The notes beneath the pieces are model-generated. The model was given only the letters and a program-made list of their open reading frames with translations, was not told where the DNA came from and did not search any database. This document shows, in pieces, positions 35,621 to 47,927 of a DNA stretch of 64,000 nt. Position 1 is the stretch's first letter; every line of letters starts with the position of its first letter. The position numbers and the translations under genes are program-made. The DNA comes from Aspidiotus rigidus (taxonomy: Eukaryota; Arthropoda; Insecta; Hemiptera; Diaspididae): contig JAVHKY010000047.1 of the NCBI GenBank assembly GCA_035079385.1, positions 2,418,001 through 2,482,000 on the forward strand, given 5' to 3'.

Positions 35621-38600
35621 TATCTTACTGCTACGTTTAAAACAAAAAAAAAAAAATGTTCTACGTGTTCTTTCTCATAAGTGAAAAGAGATCTTCTAGA
35701 GAAAAAATAAGGCTTTTCTTATTATAATTTGTTGGACAGTTGATTAATTAAACAAGATCTTTCAGCCTCATGTAAAAGATATCTTTCTACAGTACAGATC
35801 GTGTTTGTGGTACGGTGGGGTTATACTTCTTTCTGAAACGGGGCCTGTAAAAACATACGGTCCATCACGATATGAAGATCTGTAAACCGTGCCCACCTCT
35901 GGATAAGAGTACCCGTTTTGATGATCAGAAATCTGTTGACTCAATTGATTCCCATGCGAAAACACCGGGAGTAAAGATTAATAATTAAATTCGCGGATAA
36001 AGGTCCCGCTAGGAGCGCTACTTGTTCTGTGAAAAAAGTGATCATGATGTTTTCCACCTTGAGACGACATACTAATAAAATCGTAATTCCACCGATTCAA
36101 ATTGTTTTTCATGAAAAATGCAGAGAACAAAACTTGTTGCTTTTTCAATTTTCTTTCAGATGAATGTAATTTTAGATTTTTTAAAGAACTTTTTTCATTT
36201 CATCACTTTTTTTGCAAGCTTCCTCAAGTTGCCGTCATGGTAAATCTAGAGGGCGCCTCCTTTGCCTTTATTCGCGAATAGAAGAAAAATAATCTGTGAA
36301 ATGGTTAAAAATTATAATTAAGATTCATAGTTTACAGGGTTCCTAGAACTCGTTCATAAAATTTTGGTTACCAAGGAGTTTCTTATTCAGAATTAGTAAC
36401 ACAATGATCTTTACTCCCTGTGTTCTTCTCCTAGAAGTCAAGAGGTTTATGAAAATTCAATAGGTTATAACGATTTATAACTATGACGTTACCAGTAAAT
36501 TCGTCTATAGTAACTAAAAAAGAAACACAATTTTCGAAAAAGAAATGAAGAAAACAAAAGTTTGATAGTGCCTAAAATTCTCTTCCACGGGAGTCTATTT
36601 TCAAAAAAATTCTTTGGAAACACGCAACAGCAACTTCCTGTTGCTATGTGGTCCAGTTGCCTCCTACATACTACTCATTTGACAGATTTCAGAAGACATA
36701 GGACTTCGATCCTGTTCACTTCCGTTGCAACTATATTTCCATATACTCAAACGGTTTTACGAGTAGCTGGATCTAAAATGAGGCTGTCAATCATTTGAAG
36801 TACGCCTATGACTCTTTGGGAAAGTCCATATCTAATATTCCTCTAAACTGATGTTATTTCTCGCGCTTATTTTGATCCCAAATCAGTTTTTCCCACTCAA
36901 ATGAATTATTCGAGTGAACAAGGTTCCATGACATCTTTCTTTAAACTAGAACTGATCTGAAATATCGAGGTCATTATTATTAATAAAGTTTCAACGAGAC
37001 GACTTAAAAGGTTCTAACGTAATGAAAAAAAAAAAAAAAAAAAAAACAATAATACAAGATAGGTACCAGATTGCTAAGAGCCCACTTTTCCATGTTTTCG
37101 TGCTCAACAATCAAGTGCGGAGCATTGACCCTTATGTTCGTATTTTTTCCCCGTCTTGCGGAAAATTCTGTCTTTTACATTCTAACGTAATACGCTTCCA
37201 ACACGAAGCAAAACCCGAGCATTAATTCTAGGATGAAAAACCTCAATAATTATTCAGAGATAATAGACCTTATCCATATTACCATAAATGAATGGTTCGC
37301 CGGAAGTCACAACACTATTTTAGTTTCTGGGTAAATGAAATCTTCAAAATTAATCAATATAGCTTGCGCATACGATAATGGCTTTTTTAGAATTATAATA
37401 CGTGTATACCAGCGCCGTATACTTTATTTATTCATTCCATTTTCCTTCTTCTTCCCCCATTCGTACCACATGAATGTAAAAACGGACAATAATAACCCTT
37501 ATACTGTCGTCGCACTACCTATGAATCGAAAACTTATCCAATGATACGCATTTTCGATAGCATATCATTTACTGAAATGAATTTTTGCTGTTAATTACAA
37601 TTCATTACGTTTCAGTTTTGCCCGTTTTTCTATCGGTATTGAACATCAGAATTGAAGAAATGATACAAGCGAGGCCCAACGTAAGCCAAATGAATCAGAG
37701 AGACGGTGAAGAAATTGGATACTATTATTTTTTCAAAATATTATGTACTTTGCATATCGAAATATGTATACGCCAGAAATACTTCGTCATAATAGGAAAC
37801 GAGCCCTAGAAATAGGTAACATTTGTTTCTCTTCATTCATAGGATGATACTTGGCAAGTTTTACGACCTTTCCTTTCGAAGTTGATTTTTCTGGCCAACA
37901 GCCCACATCGTCGAAAAACTCAAAAATAAAAAAATCATAATTAATTACGCTAAATAACTTGCATTCTTGCATTTGTATAACGTTTATCTAAAACCTGGAA
38001 TTGTCTCGGACATAGATTTCCATCGTATAGACGAATTTGATATTTAGGTCGCGTACGATCAGATAAATTTGCGAATATCCAAACTACAAGACAAAATTTC
38101 GAAGTCGACGGCAGGAGTAAAGAATAGAAGATTGTGAACACGTAAGAAGTATACGATACAAGCGCACGTAACCAATCGGCTAACGAGAACATATTTTGGA
38201 AAGTTCATCAAGAAAATGGAATATCGCGTTTATGAAATAATCGCAAAACGAGGGAAAAAAATTCAACGCGATTCTTGACAAGCTGAAGAAAAAATTGAGA
38301 CCCTTCTAACCTATGGTACACGTGAAGCGGTACTTTCTGAATTAAACTATGAATACTTGAATTTATAAAAGCTGATTTTCATGCAAGCAATATTTAAGTT
38401 CATGAACTATCGTAAGCGGGCGAGAAACGATTGCGCAAATTTTAATGGAACGAATCACGGAACTGAAAAATTCTACATCAGTCCACCTCATGTACAATCA
38501 TCAGCTGAAAAAAAAAAATTTAGGATGTAGGAATTATTTTACGTCTCAGCCGAATCGACGACAATCATACCCCACAAAGTTTGTAAAGAAAAAAAAAGAA

Positions 38601-40005
38601 TATCCAAAAATGAAAATTCGATCATAAACCACTTTTAAGTGAGCACTAGAAATTTCTAGTTACTAAAATTGGATTCGGATCCGGCAAGGCCAAACGAAAC
38701 GAACTTTCGCAAAAATAAAGAAGACTTGTTTCTGTTCTCTTCTTTATCTTTCGCTGATAATCCTACACAGAAATGACTTTCAATGAAAAATACCACTGTT
38801 ATGTCTTTCGAACGTTTTCACAATGATGATGTAAACTACACGTAGCCATCATGCGTCAGTCTGCGGGTTTTCTCATTGAAAAATTACCTCGTAAATTGAT
38901 TACAAACAGAAGAAAACCAGCCTGTAAATCATATTTGAATGCGACGAGCTAATCAGTTACGTACATTCCACGGATGGGAAACTTTATAACAACTGAAAGC
39001 TAGAGTATCGATGAAAAACTGTATTAAAATCTCTGAAAATTATAGAGTCACTAGATAAAAGTAAAACGAGCGAGGCAAGATTATACCATCTTTGAACCAG
39101 ATGGACTTGAGTGCCATTTTTCAATTTACCTCCCACAGTTGTTCAGTCACCACGGTTCATCTAGCAACAAAATTTCAATGCACGAGAAGGTACACTTGCC
39201 TGGCGCAATACAGCGCGGGAACTGAACGTGAGTATTGCACAATAATGAGTGTCGAAAATACTTCTACAAATACCCTCGGGTAGTTTATGTTCATTCCAAA
39301 AGTTTGAAATTCGTTTGTTTGCGTTTCATTTATTCCGTGGGTTCAATAAAAAAGAAATGAAGATTGATTGTTATTCAAACGAATTAAATTGTGATACACA
39401 AAAAAAGTTCAAGAGGAAGAGCCATCTGATTGAATTTGTGGAGCAATGAGTATTAATCAGAAATTAGGATTAAATAGTTGGCCTTTTATCCTGATGACGT
39501 CACAGCGCGTTAAAAACGGGTTATCGACTTCCATAAGAAAGACACAGGGTGCAAAGATCATTCGACTACTGATTGATAATAAGAAATATCATGGCTGTCG
39601 AAAGTTTATTCGCAAAATGCTAAGGACCTTCTATATTAGAAATCTACAACTTCAACCACTAAGAAATTTCTACTTCTTAATTTATAACATAAATGGATCT
39701 CAGCTCCCTGTGTTTTGGCTTACGGGAATCAATAGCGCGTTTGGCGAAGTCGACAGGGTTTACGCTAACGTAACTTGTTGAGTGACGTCACAGGGTGAAG
39801 GTCTATTGAACTCTTTATTTCAATGTCTCATAGATTTTCCAAGCCACAGATCTCTCAACTACCCTTGATACAGGTTGATTAAGAAGGGATAAAAGTTTCC
39901 TACTTCATATAGGAGTATAAGAAGATTTTGACATGTATATTTCTTGGGCTGGGGGCAGTCTGAAATCTGCGTCACGCGACGCTTTATGACGTCATCAATG
40001 ACCTT
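35621..40005. other. Gene-free stretch
   Basis: AT-rich, with a 23-base A run at 37,024-37,046. Three exact TGACGTCA palindromes lie at 39,495, 39,783 and 39,987. The open frames (up to 111 codons at 39,446-39,781) are unrecognised and have no convincing splice context. This region could be intron of the minus-strand gene whose first coding exon is at 43,039-44,016. Confidence 0.4.
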
Positions 40006-40009
40006 GACC

Positions 40010-40260
40010 TACTTTAGGGACTTGAAAAAATTTCGACAAGGCCAAATATAAAACATACTAGGCTTATCCTAAACTAGGCTGCTGTAGTAGGTTTATCCTT
40101 CATTTGTGTATAGGCCTAATTATAGTATACTAGCCTTCTACTAGACTAAGAAGGGGGCGAACGAACGGAGCGAGTAAGCTCCCAAAAGCTAGTTAGCTTA
40201 AAATATTGAATTCTGACAAAGTTATTATATAGGCCTATAATGGAGCTCAAACTTGTAATC
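40010..40260. repeat. Relic of the modular repeat family
   Basis: GGGACTTGAAAAAATTTCGAC (module B-like) is followed by ACATACTAGGCTTATCC and GTAGTAGG, then ATAGGCCTA blocks (module C-like), in the order and spacing seen at 12.5-12.7 kb but diverged. Confidence 0.5.
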
Positions 40261-41109
40261 CAGATTGATACATGAAGTGGAGAAAATTACTTTGAACAAG
40301 TCTTTCCACAGTAGTATGAGTAACTATTAAGTGAAGTGAACGTCACGGAAAAAGTAATCAGAGATTATTCATGGTCAACTTTCTTTCTCTTTTCTCATGT
40401 ATGTAAGGTTTGAAAATTACTTCAAAGAATTAAAATCACATTTTCAGGACGTGGTATCTACTAGATCTAAAATCTGAAACTTGACTATTACTTTTTTGTG
40501 GACAAAAAATAAATATAAAACACCAACATTTGCAGACTCGGTTTTGGCTACTAATAACACTCTCCTTCTTTTCGACTTCACCTGTAGTCAAAATATTCGA
40601 TTTGTAGACATCCTTTTACAACAATTGTGGCGTTCGTCATTCTAATACGAGATGAAATTTGCATCGCATTTTGATTCCCTGAATCTTCTTCGGAATATTT
40701 TACGCGGTAAAATCGTTCGAGTTCTTGAAGTTAATTACTGTTTCTCCGAATGAGCAACATAAAAGTTCGTAGATATGGGTAATATTTATTGCACACCTCG
40801 TATACGACAGTAACGATATAGTCGAGTCGTATAATAAATGAACAGAAGATCAGGAGGATGATGAATCATGAGTTTTCATTTGGGGCACGAGAAAGATCAA
40901 CAAAAATTAGGTAACGTAAGATTAGTATGAAATAAATAATACAAACAGCCTAGAAGTTACTCGACGAAAATGAGAACTGCGCAGCATCTCGGTAGATTAT
41001 GTTCAAAATACAGTCACAGTCTAAGAGTAATCGCGGGGAAAATGATTATAAGAATTCTAATATTATCTTTCAATAATTAAAAATTTAATATTGTTGAAAG
41101 ACCGCTATT

Positions 41110-41590
41110 AAGACCAAAATCATCGCTTTTATCGACATTCGATCAGCCTGCTATCGCACTCATGTATTTCTTGAAAGAAGAACCCGTGTAAAGGTAAAAT
41201 ATTATGAAGATAAAACTATCTACTGCATGCGAGCGATTGGTTTTGAGAATTGATTATTATCAAGCGACTGACGTTCAATTCATATGCAGCACTATCCTTA
41301 CTGACAAATTGAGCTTCGCAGAGGTTAGTGCATTCCAAATAAAAGAAAAGAATTGATAACAGCGGAACTCTGTTTTTATCAACATTTGATCAAACTGCTA
41401 TTGCACTCATGTAAGTACTTCTTGCTGAGAGAAGAAATCGATGAAGATAAAACCATCTACCGCATGCGAATATTTGCCTTTGAGAGTTGATCTTTACCAA
41501 GCGACTGACTTTCAATTCGCCTGAAGCACTATTCTTACTGGAAATTTGAGCTTCGCAAAGGTACAAAACATTCCAAATAAGAATAACAGC
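41110..41590 (+). repeat. Diverged tandem duplication, 237-bp offset
   Basis: The blocks ATCGACATTCGATCA, GCTATCGCACTCATGTA, CATCTACTGCATGCG, CAAGCGACTGACGTTCAATTC and TTGAGCTTCGCAGAGG recur in the same order about 237 bp later with scattered substitutions. No coding frame spans it. Confidence 0.75.
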
Positions 41591-41599
41591 ATAACCATG

Positions 41600-43038
41600 T
41601 TAGCAGAGGGGTAGAGAAGGAACCAAATCATGGGCTAATCTCTTCACCGCTCTGCCCGCAACACTCTCATCAATTCGAGGCACTATTATTTGAAGTGTAC
41701 CTATGAAGTAGCTGCAATTAAACGATGAATGTTCTCTTCGAGTGTATCGGAAGCAATATTCCTAAGAACGGAAGTTGATCCGCCCTCTCACAACGTTTTA
41801 GACAACAAATCCGCCTCTCCAACATCGATGAAAACCAGATACGCTTGAACGATTCAAATGATGCAAGAATGACGAAACGGGAGGCATAATATTCATAAGG
41901 CGAAAAAGGGATCCATACAGAAATAGTTCCGGGGACGAGGAGGGGGCTAGTCTGGGATTTTTAGGAACCTACATTTCATAAGCTCGAAATCATAAATTTT
42001 TTAATCATCATCTTTAATATTGTGTAAAAGACAATTTTATAATAACCCGTTGGTAGCAAATTTTTCCCGGGGCCTGGCTCAGCTCTTGGCGGCCCTGAAT
42101 AAATCGCTTTACAAGTAATGCTCCAAAAATGCAATTGAATTTCCAAATATGAAGAAAATCGAACTTCGATAGAAGCAATTTAAGGTTGTTCAGTTGTTCT
42201 CCTGGATTTATACAGGAAAGGAATGACATAAAGCAAACATTACGACACCTGCACAAACACAGACCGAGATTCATTACACACTTCGACGACTAAAAATCAT
42301 TGAAGTATTCAAGGGCTGTAATGACCTACGGAAAGACAGGAACATTGCGAGTATCGTATGGAAAAGGAGAATTCCCGTACTTAAATTCGTACTGCAAATA
42401 CTTAATCTGCAGTGGGAAAATAAGTCGGGAAAATGCAGCGCGAGGAAACAACTAATAAAGTTGAAAATATTTTCAAAAATGAAACCGTGGCTTAGAAATG
42501 CAAGAGATAAGAAATTATTATCGTATTAGAAACTGAGTTAGGTGCCAAACAATTATGAATATAAAAAAATAAGACGAAATAAAATTTCGAATCACATGTA
42601 TGACCATTTGGCCGGCAGAGGGTGGGTGGGGACTCAACGCATGACGTGTTTTGAAAACCCAATCGTTTGCTATTTTCCAATAATTTCAACTACAAGCCTT
42701 ATTTACGCTCATAAAATCGATACCTATTAAAAGGTAAGGTTGAAGTAAAAATAAGAGAAGGGACGAGGGAGCAAAAGCAAAAGTAAGCATTTAAGTTCGA
42801 ATTGTAGCAAAAATTCACCTCATAACCAGAAAGAGACCAAAAATTGAGTAATTTGGAAGAAAATTGATAGAACGATGCAAGATCGAAACGAGTAGAGGAT
42901 CCGATGACTCAAAATAAAAACATTCAAGAGGGGATAACTTCACCGAATAGATAATAGCATAATATTCTAAGTTTATTAGCGCACGTTCTCAAATTCAACC
43001 GATAATTAATTCTACATAATCGAACAGTCGAAACTTAC
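41600..43038. other. Probable 5' part of a long intron; no repeat recognised
   Basis: This stretch lies immediately downstream (minus strand) of the donor at 43,033-43,038. No following exon is visible. Short frames are unrecognised. Confidence 0.4.
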
Positions 43039-44016
43039 CTGATATGGTAGAATTAGATCAGATGTATCGTCCACGTTATTGATATCGTATCCAGAACCTT
43101 GAGAGAATACATTTTTTCCTGGATACGAAGTACTTCGGCGAAATTTCTGGGCCATCAGCATATTCTGTTGTTGCGCGAATGACGGATTAATTTTACGACT
43201 CGACAGATTTGGCATTGGGTTCAGATTTGGCGTCGATCGTCCCCTATTCCACGTTGACACGCTGTTTATATTGTTCTGATTCTGAACCGACGGGCCCCAC
43301 GTATTTTGAGACGTGTTCCACGAATTGTTATACATTTTGTTAGCTAAATAAACGCTCTGCTGCAGATTCGACTGGGCCAAATTTCGCGACAAATTATGCG
43401 GATAGTTTTGCGTAGCGTTCATGGTTCGACGTTGCTGCGGCGGCTGGATTTGCGAGGAAGTTAATCCAGAGAGATGATTACTCAAACTAGGATCGTAAAG
43501 CGGTGAATTATCCGAGGGCGAAAAATTTTGAAAAGTTAACGTGCCATTCGCCGACGGTACGTTGAAATTGTGTATCATACTGTCGTCCACATTGTTGGCC
43601 CATAGAGTTGACGAACTTATTGAGTTTATCACGTTTAGACTAGGTTCGGATGCACTGTATGCAGGTAACTGATTATTAGTAATACCAGAAACTTCTCGTT
43701 GCTCTGGTGAGTCAGTTTGAACGCCGTTTCCTAAATTAACCATCGAGATCCCTTCGTCTTTGGTTTGACTAACACTAACCTGATCGTCATTGCCATTTTC
43801 GGCACTTTGATGACAACTGTTTTGCGAATTACTGTGAGATGAATTTTCGCTCAAAGGATCATCTTGCATGTTTAAAACAGTTTGGTAATTCGATACCAAG
43901 TCGGATACACTCGATGGTGTATTGAAATACGACTGCTGCGATGATGTACTTACGGAATAATCTACAGACGATAAAAGCCCGACATTAGAACTTTCGTTGA
44001 ATTTATAATCTTCCAT
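43039..44016 (-). CDS. First coding exon, possible CPEB2-4/Orb2-type RNA-binding protein
   Basis: A 326-codon exon starts with ATG at 44,016 (MEDYKFNESS); the frame is open further upstream but has no other ATG. It ends LILPYQ at CAG followed by GTAAGT, a perfect donor, phase 0. The protein part is low complexity, rich in Ser, Asn and Gln, with no folded domain. Its end (KFRRSTSYPGK...NVF...LILPYQ) resembles, from memory, the KFTRSTPS...DNVF...LLPLQ stretch before an exon border in vertebrate CPEB2-4, proteins that bind mRNA 3' ends and control poly(A) length and translation. The diagnostic RRMs would be in downstream exons, which I do not find in the 43 kb to the left. It may instead be another disordered regulatory protein. 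Confidence 0.5.
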
Positions 44017-44460
44017 TAAAATCGACTTCTCCGGATAATTACTACTGCGAACCGCACAATAACCATCAGCCGAAACTTCTATTTCGAGTGGCACTTCACT
44101 TCGAAAGGTCAAATAAGCTACGAAATACACGGTCAGGCGCACACGAAAGCCATATTAGCTTTTTAATCGACGAGCGCGCATGAAAACGTCCTAGAAAATC
44201 GGCGCAGACGTAGTCGCATTGGCGAAGTACAAGCGTTCACTGCAACTTTATTTCAGCGTTTTAGCTTTGAGCGATTGAACATTTCAAGTCTTTTTGTTTG
44301 AAAGTTCACCGCTGTCCGCGCTACTAATGATAACAATCATGAACGTGACGAGCCTCAAACGTGACCATAGCCGTGATGTGACCGAAGGGTGTGACTCATG
44401 ACAGAATGAAGATTCATTCGCGAACTTTGAACCAGAACCGATCACCCGCTAGGAGCGTTA
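44017..44460 (-). promoter_or_regulatory. 5' untranslated/promoter region of the minus-strand exon
   Basis: This stretch is more GC-rich than its surroundings (CGACGAGCGCGCATG, GGCGCAGACG) and lies directly upstream of the first ATG. No divergent gene is visible to its right. Promoter function is inferred from position. Confidence 0.35.
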
Positions 44461-44984
44461 CAATCGCCTAATCCACGAAAGTGAATAATAATTTTGGGAA
44501 TATGGGATCAGAAATAATATATATAAGGCGATTTTTGCAAACGATACCTGCGTAAGAGCTATTGACTTACTGATAATTGAAAAAAAGAGAACAAAAAATA
44601 ACCGAGAGTGATAAAGGCTTATTGTTGAGCGATTGAACAAGAGAAATAACCGAAGGAATAAGAGAAATTACCCAAAGTTTGAAGAATAAGAACTCAACTT
44701 GATACTTAAAAATGGTAAAACGAAAACTAAGAGGGTTTATTGAATAATTGAATATAAAAAACTAAAAAAGACTATAATAACCAAAATTCTAGAAAATGCT
44801 GAGACCTGAGAGTGTAAAAACAATCAAAAATTTAAAAATAATTTAACGCTATAGGGAAACTCTGGATCATCTCCTTGAAAATTAAGAACGGGATAAAGAC
44901 CATCAAAATATGACACTGGCACACATAACATTACGTATGAGCCATCTGATAATAATGAACAAGAGAAAAATAGAAAATACCACA

Positions 44985-45900
44985 AAAATAATGTCTATGA
45001 ACATATTAAACAGTTTGTGAGGAATTTAAAAACTGACAAAGTTGCGGGATCTGATGGTTTAAAAAATGAACATCCAGTTTAGAGGAAAGGAAAATTACCT
45101 CTACCTGTTGTGCAATATTTTTAGGTATACCGGTCCTACCCTGGTTCAAACTTGTGGCACAGACGCACAAGCACTTTACATATTAATATGTAAGCATCAC
45201 ATTTTTTTTTTTTTTTTTTTTCAAAATATTTTATTGTACTGCCGCGAGGCATTCACAAATACCATCATCATCACATTTGAGGAATATTTATAGCGGCACA
45301 GCAGGCTGTTGACTACGCCTCGACTCTCTTGGAGGTACAGTTAAGGAGGTTTTGTACCTCTACTGTGCCGGTTGAGTCACAATGTGGTTGTGGTGCATGG
45401 GGTGTGACGTGTGCCAGTGCCAGTCATAAAGAAATCACACTACTTGTAGACAATTTGGGTAGTCATTCATAATAAGACAACATTTTGCAAACTCATAGGC
45501 GGAACATATTGGGTGAGAACCTCTATTATTTTTTAAAAAGTATTAATATAAATGGCAAATATTTGAATAACCAGATTTGCGGACGATATAGTCCTTAATT
45601 CAGGAAATGACCCGGCATCTGAGTAAAATAAAGACAATAAATACCGAAAACAAAATGAAGATAATGAAATAGTAATCAATGGGGAAAAAAATAAAGAATG
45701 TGAAAGAAATAATTATACCGGAGTCAAAATTTACCGGTAACGATGAGGAACAACATTTCAGCTAAGGTGGAAAGAAGTATATCAATTGCATGAAAAAAAT
45801 TGTGGTCGTTAAAATTTATACTTGAAGGAAATTTTACAATAAAAAATAAATCAAAGTCCTGAATAGGTGCGTAATGCTCACAATGAGTAATGACATACGG
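44985..45900 (+). pseudogene. Decayed non-LTR retrotransposon RT, interrupted
   Basis: About 45,030-45,075 encodes NLKTDKVAGSDGLKNE, an RT-fingers motif. About 45,568-45,620 encodes RFADDIVLNSGNDPASE, the catalytic F/YADD box. About 45,755-45,880 encodes ISAKVERSISIA*KKLWSLKF followed by KNKSKVLNRCVM, the post-RT region typical of endonuclease-type LINEs. Stops and frameshifts are frequent and the central palm is replaced by other DNA (45,080-45,540). It differs from the LINE at 24.9-27.9 kb, so it is an independent and older copy. Confidence 0.75.
45201..45440 (-). mobile_element. Minus-strand retro-inserted sequence with poly(A)
   Basis: An 18-base T run at about 45,201-45,220 followed by CAAAATATTTTATTG is, on the minus strand, an AATAAA signal ahead of a poly(A) tail, as in a retroposed transcript. 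The sequence next to the T run (GCATCACA) and at the other end (GAAATCACAC) shares ATCACA, a possible short target duplication. The body has no recognisable protein. It splits the LINE relic around it. Confidence 0.4.
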
Positions 45901-46718
45901 ATCCTTGGCCTGGCCGGTCTAATTTTCAATTTTTAATTAATCATAACTTCTCTTGTGCTCGTAGTTATATAGCACCAATTTTACTGAAATTAGGCTAAAA
46001 AAAATAGAAGCTCGTTTGCTCTCTCAACTATCTTCTCTTCATTTTTTCCAAGAACTCTTTTCCTAGTCTGCATAAGAATCAAAACAATTGAATTTTCTTG
46101 TTATTTCCCATAAACGTCCATGTAAATCTATAGCCTTCAATTTCCAAACGCAAGCGCAACCTTGAAATACCCCTACATTCCAGTCTTATAAAAAGAAGGC
46201 CACGGATGACTGTGGATCAGGATAATTTCTTCATTTGAATATTAATTGAGTAATCTCAAAATAAGTCGAAAAAATTAGGAGAACAAAATCATTTTGTAAA
46301 GTGTAAAATTTCCTAGATGTTACCATCTCTTATGAAAATATTGATGTCAATCGATTCAAGATTCACATAGTCAGTGATCAATCTCTCTATATTCAAAGGC
46401 GTTCAAAGTTTCTTGTTTCGGTGTTTGGAATATCAATTGCGGGTTCGAAGGAAAGTCTATTTTCTTTCAAGAACAAAATGTATTTACATAAATATGGCAA
46501 TATTTTCTTACTCACATACTGTACATTAATTAATAATATCATCAGAGAGAGGAATTCCTAAGGATAAAAGTAAAATAGAATTGACGGTATCTTAATTCTA
46601 CATTCTATACGAACACGATCACATATCACAGCAAGAAGGAACATTAAATGAGTACAAACAATATTTAGCGTCCATTTACACAACACGTACAAAAATTACG
46701 CTGTAACTATTTGCACAC
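45901..46718. other. Intergenic DNA downstream of KIN17
   Basis: Unremarkable AT-rich DNA that includes the 3' untranslated region of KIN17 close to 46,719. No gene seen. Confidence 0.4.
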
Positions 46719-47927
46719 TCAATTTTTTCCATCTTCGAAAATTTTACACACCATTTCGTATTCCAGATCTTCCACTATTTTATCCGCATATTCAACAGGA
46801 TGTCGGATTTTCACATCGACAGAATACCTATCGATATTGACGTCCAACAGTTCAGCTTCTGCTCCAGCATATCTACCGGTCAGGATTTTTATACTTCCTC
46901 CACGGTTAGGGATAACGGTTTGCAAATGACTTTGGTCTACTTTAATTTTCTTTTTACAATCAAAAAGTTTGACCACTGCACCGTATTTATCAACGACAGT
47001 TCGAACAACACCTTTCTTATTTTCAAATTCTTCTCCGAGTAATGATGTCACGACCTTTACAACTATTCCTTCGGTGATCCAAGTTTTTTCGGAGAGCTCT
47101 TTCTTCGGTTCTTCCACCTTTCGTCGTTCTTCTTTCCTTCTTTTTCTCTCTTCTTCTTCCAACCTAATAGCCTCTAGATTACTTAGTGGACGTTTTTCAG
47201 CTCGATCTTTGGGTTTTTTGAATACGTTCTTCTCTTTAGACGTCCCTGGAAAAGCTTCCAAAGGTTGAAAAGATGTTGCTTTTGGTTTCTCTTTGACCGC
47301 GGGGTTCATATTCAATTTTATCGATAGTTTTTCATCGGCACTCTTCATTAATTCTGTTGGCTTACTTTCCGGTATATTCTTCTGTTTATCACGTTTTATT
47401 TGTTTCTGAATAAAATCCATCATATCTTCTTCGTCATCTTTGGCCATTTTCTCCTTTTTAGCTTGTTGTTCTTGTTGTTTGATGAATTCCGGATCTCTGT
47501 CGATGTACGTAATAAACCACCCTTTCTCAGTCTCATCAGCAATGCATTTACCTTCACGACCAAGCCATTTGACGAAATCGGTCAACGTCTCCCATTGTGT
47601 AGCATTCATGTGAAGGTGCTTACGGTCTGATATATATTCTTGATAAACTTTGTTCGCCAACACTCGTTTGGTGCCGAACTGACGTTTCAAAAGGTACAAG
47701 AATTCTCGTTGAAATTGTCGCGAAAATTCGTCCATATATTTACCAGGATTCTCGGCAAATAACAGAAGCTGACGTTGGTGCGATTCGGACATAGTATGAC
47801 ACTTGAAACCATTTTCGTCTCGGCATTGTTTTTCACACATTTGACAGAACCAGCGTAATTTCTGCAAACCTTTCGCTTTGATTTTATTAGCAATGTACTT
47901 CGGCGTACCTACTTCCGCTTTACCCAT
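46719..47927 (-). CDS. KIN17: DNA/RNA-binding protein KIN17
   Basis: A 402-residue intronless frame that begins MGKAEVGTPKYIANKIKAKG; the frame extends a few codons upstream but without ATG. The human protein is of nearly equal length (393). A C2H2-type zinc finger sits at C28, C31, H44 and H50 (WFCQMCEKQC...HTMSESH). The conserved KIN17 winged-helix-like domain follows (about 51-160, with MDEFSRQFQREFLYLLKRQF and TQWETLTDFVKWLG). Next is a lysine-rich linker, then two SH3-like/KOW modules (about 290-400) with GRYAGAEAELLDVN near the end. KIN17 is a nuclear protein that associates with chromatin, RNA and the spliceosome. It lies divergent to APC, with a broken partial copy of itself between them. 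No sign of decay. Confidence 0.97.
   Translation of the reverse strand: MGKAEVGTPKYIANKIKAKGLQKLRWFCQMCEKQCRDENGFKCHTMSESHQRQLLLFAENPGKYMDEFSRQFQREFLYLLKRQFGTKRVLANKVYQEYISDRKHLHMNATQWETLTDFVKWLGREGKCIADETEKGWFITYIDRDPEFIKQQEQQAKKEKMAKDDEEDMMDFIQKQIKRDKQKNIPESKPTELMKSADEKLSIKLNMNPAVKEKPKATSFQPLEAFPGTSKEKNVFKKPKDRAEKRPLSNLEAIRLEEEERKRRKEERRKVEEPKKELSEKTWITEGIVVKVVTSLLGEEFENKKGVVRTVVDKYGAVVKLFDCKKKIKVDQSHLQTVIPNRGGSIKILTGRYAGAEAELLDVNIDRYSVDVKIRHPVEYADKIVEDLEYEMVCKIFEDGKN

Noticed and set aside
39446..39781. 111-codon plus-strand frame
   Set aside because: Starts and ends in DNA with TGACGTCA repeats; no domain and low-quality splice context.
44017..44142. Extension of the CPEB-like exon to a start at 44,142
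   Set aside because: The codon there is GTG; the first ATG in frame is at 44,016.
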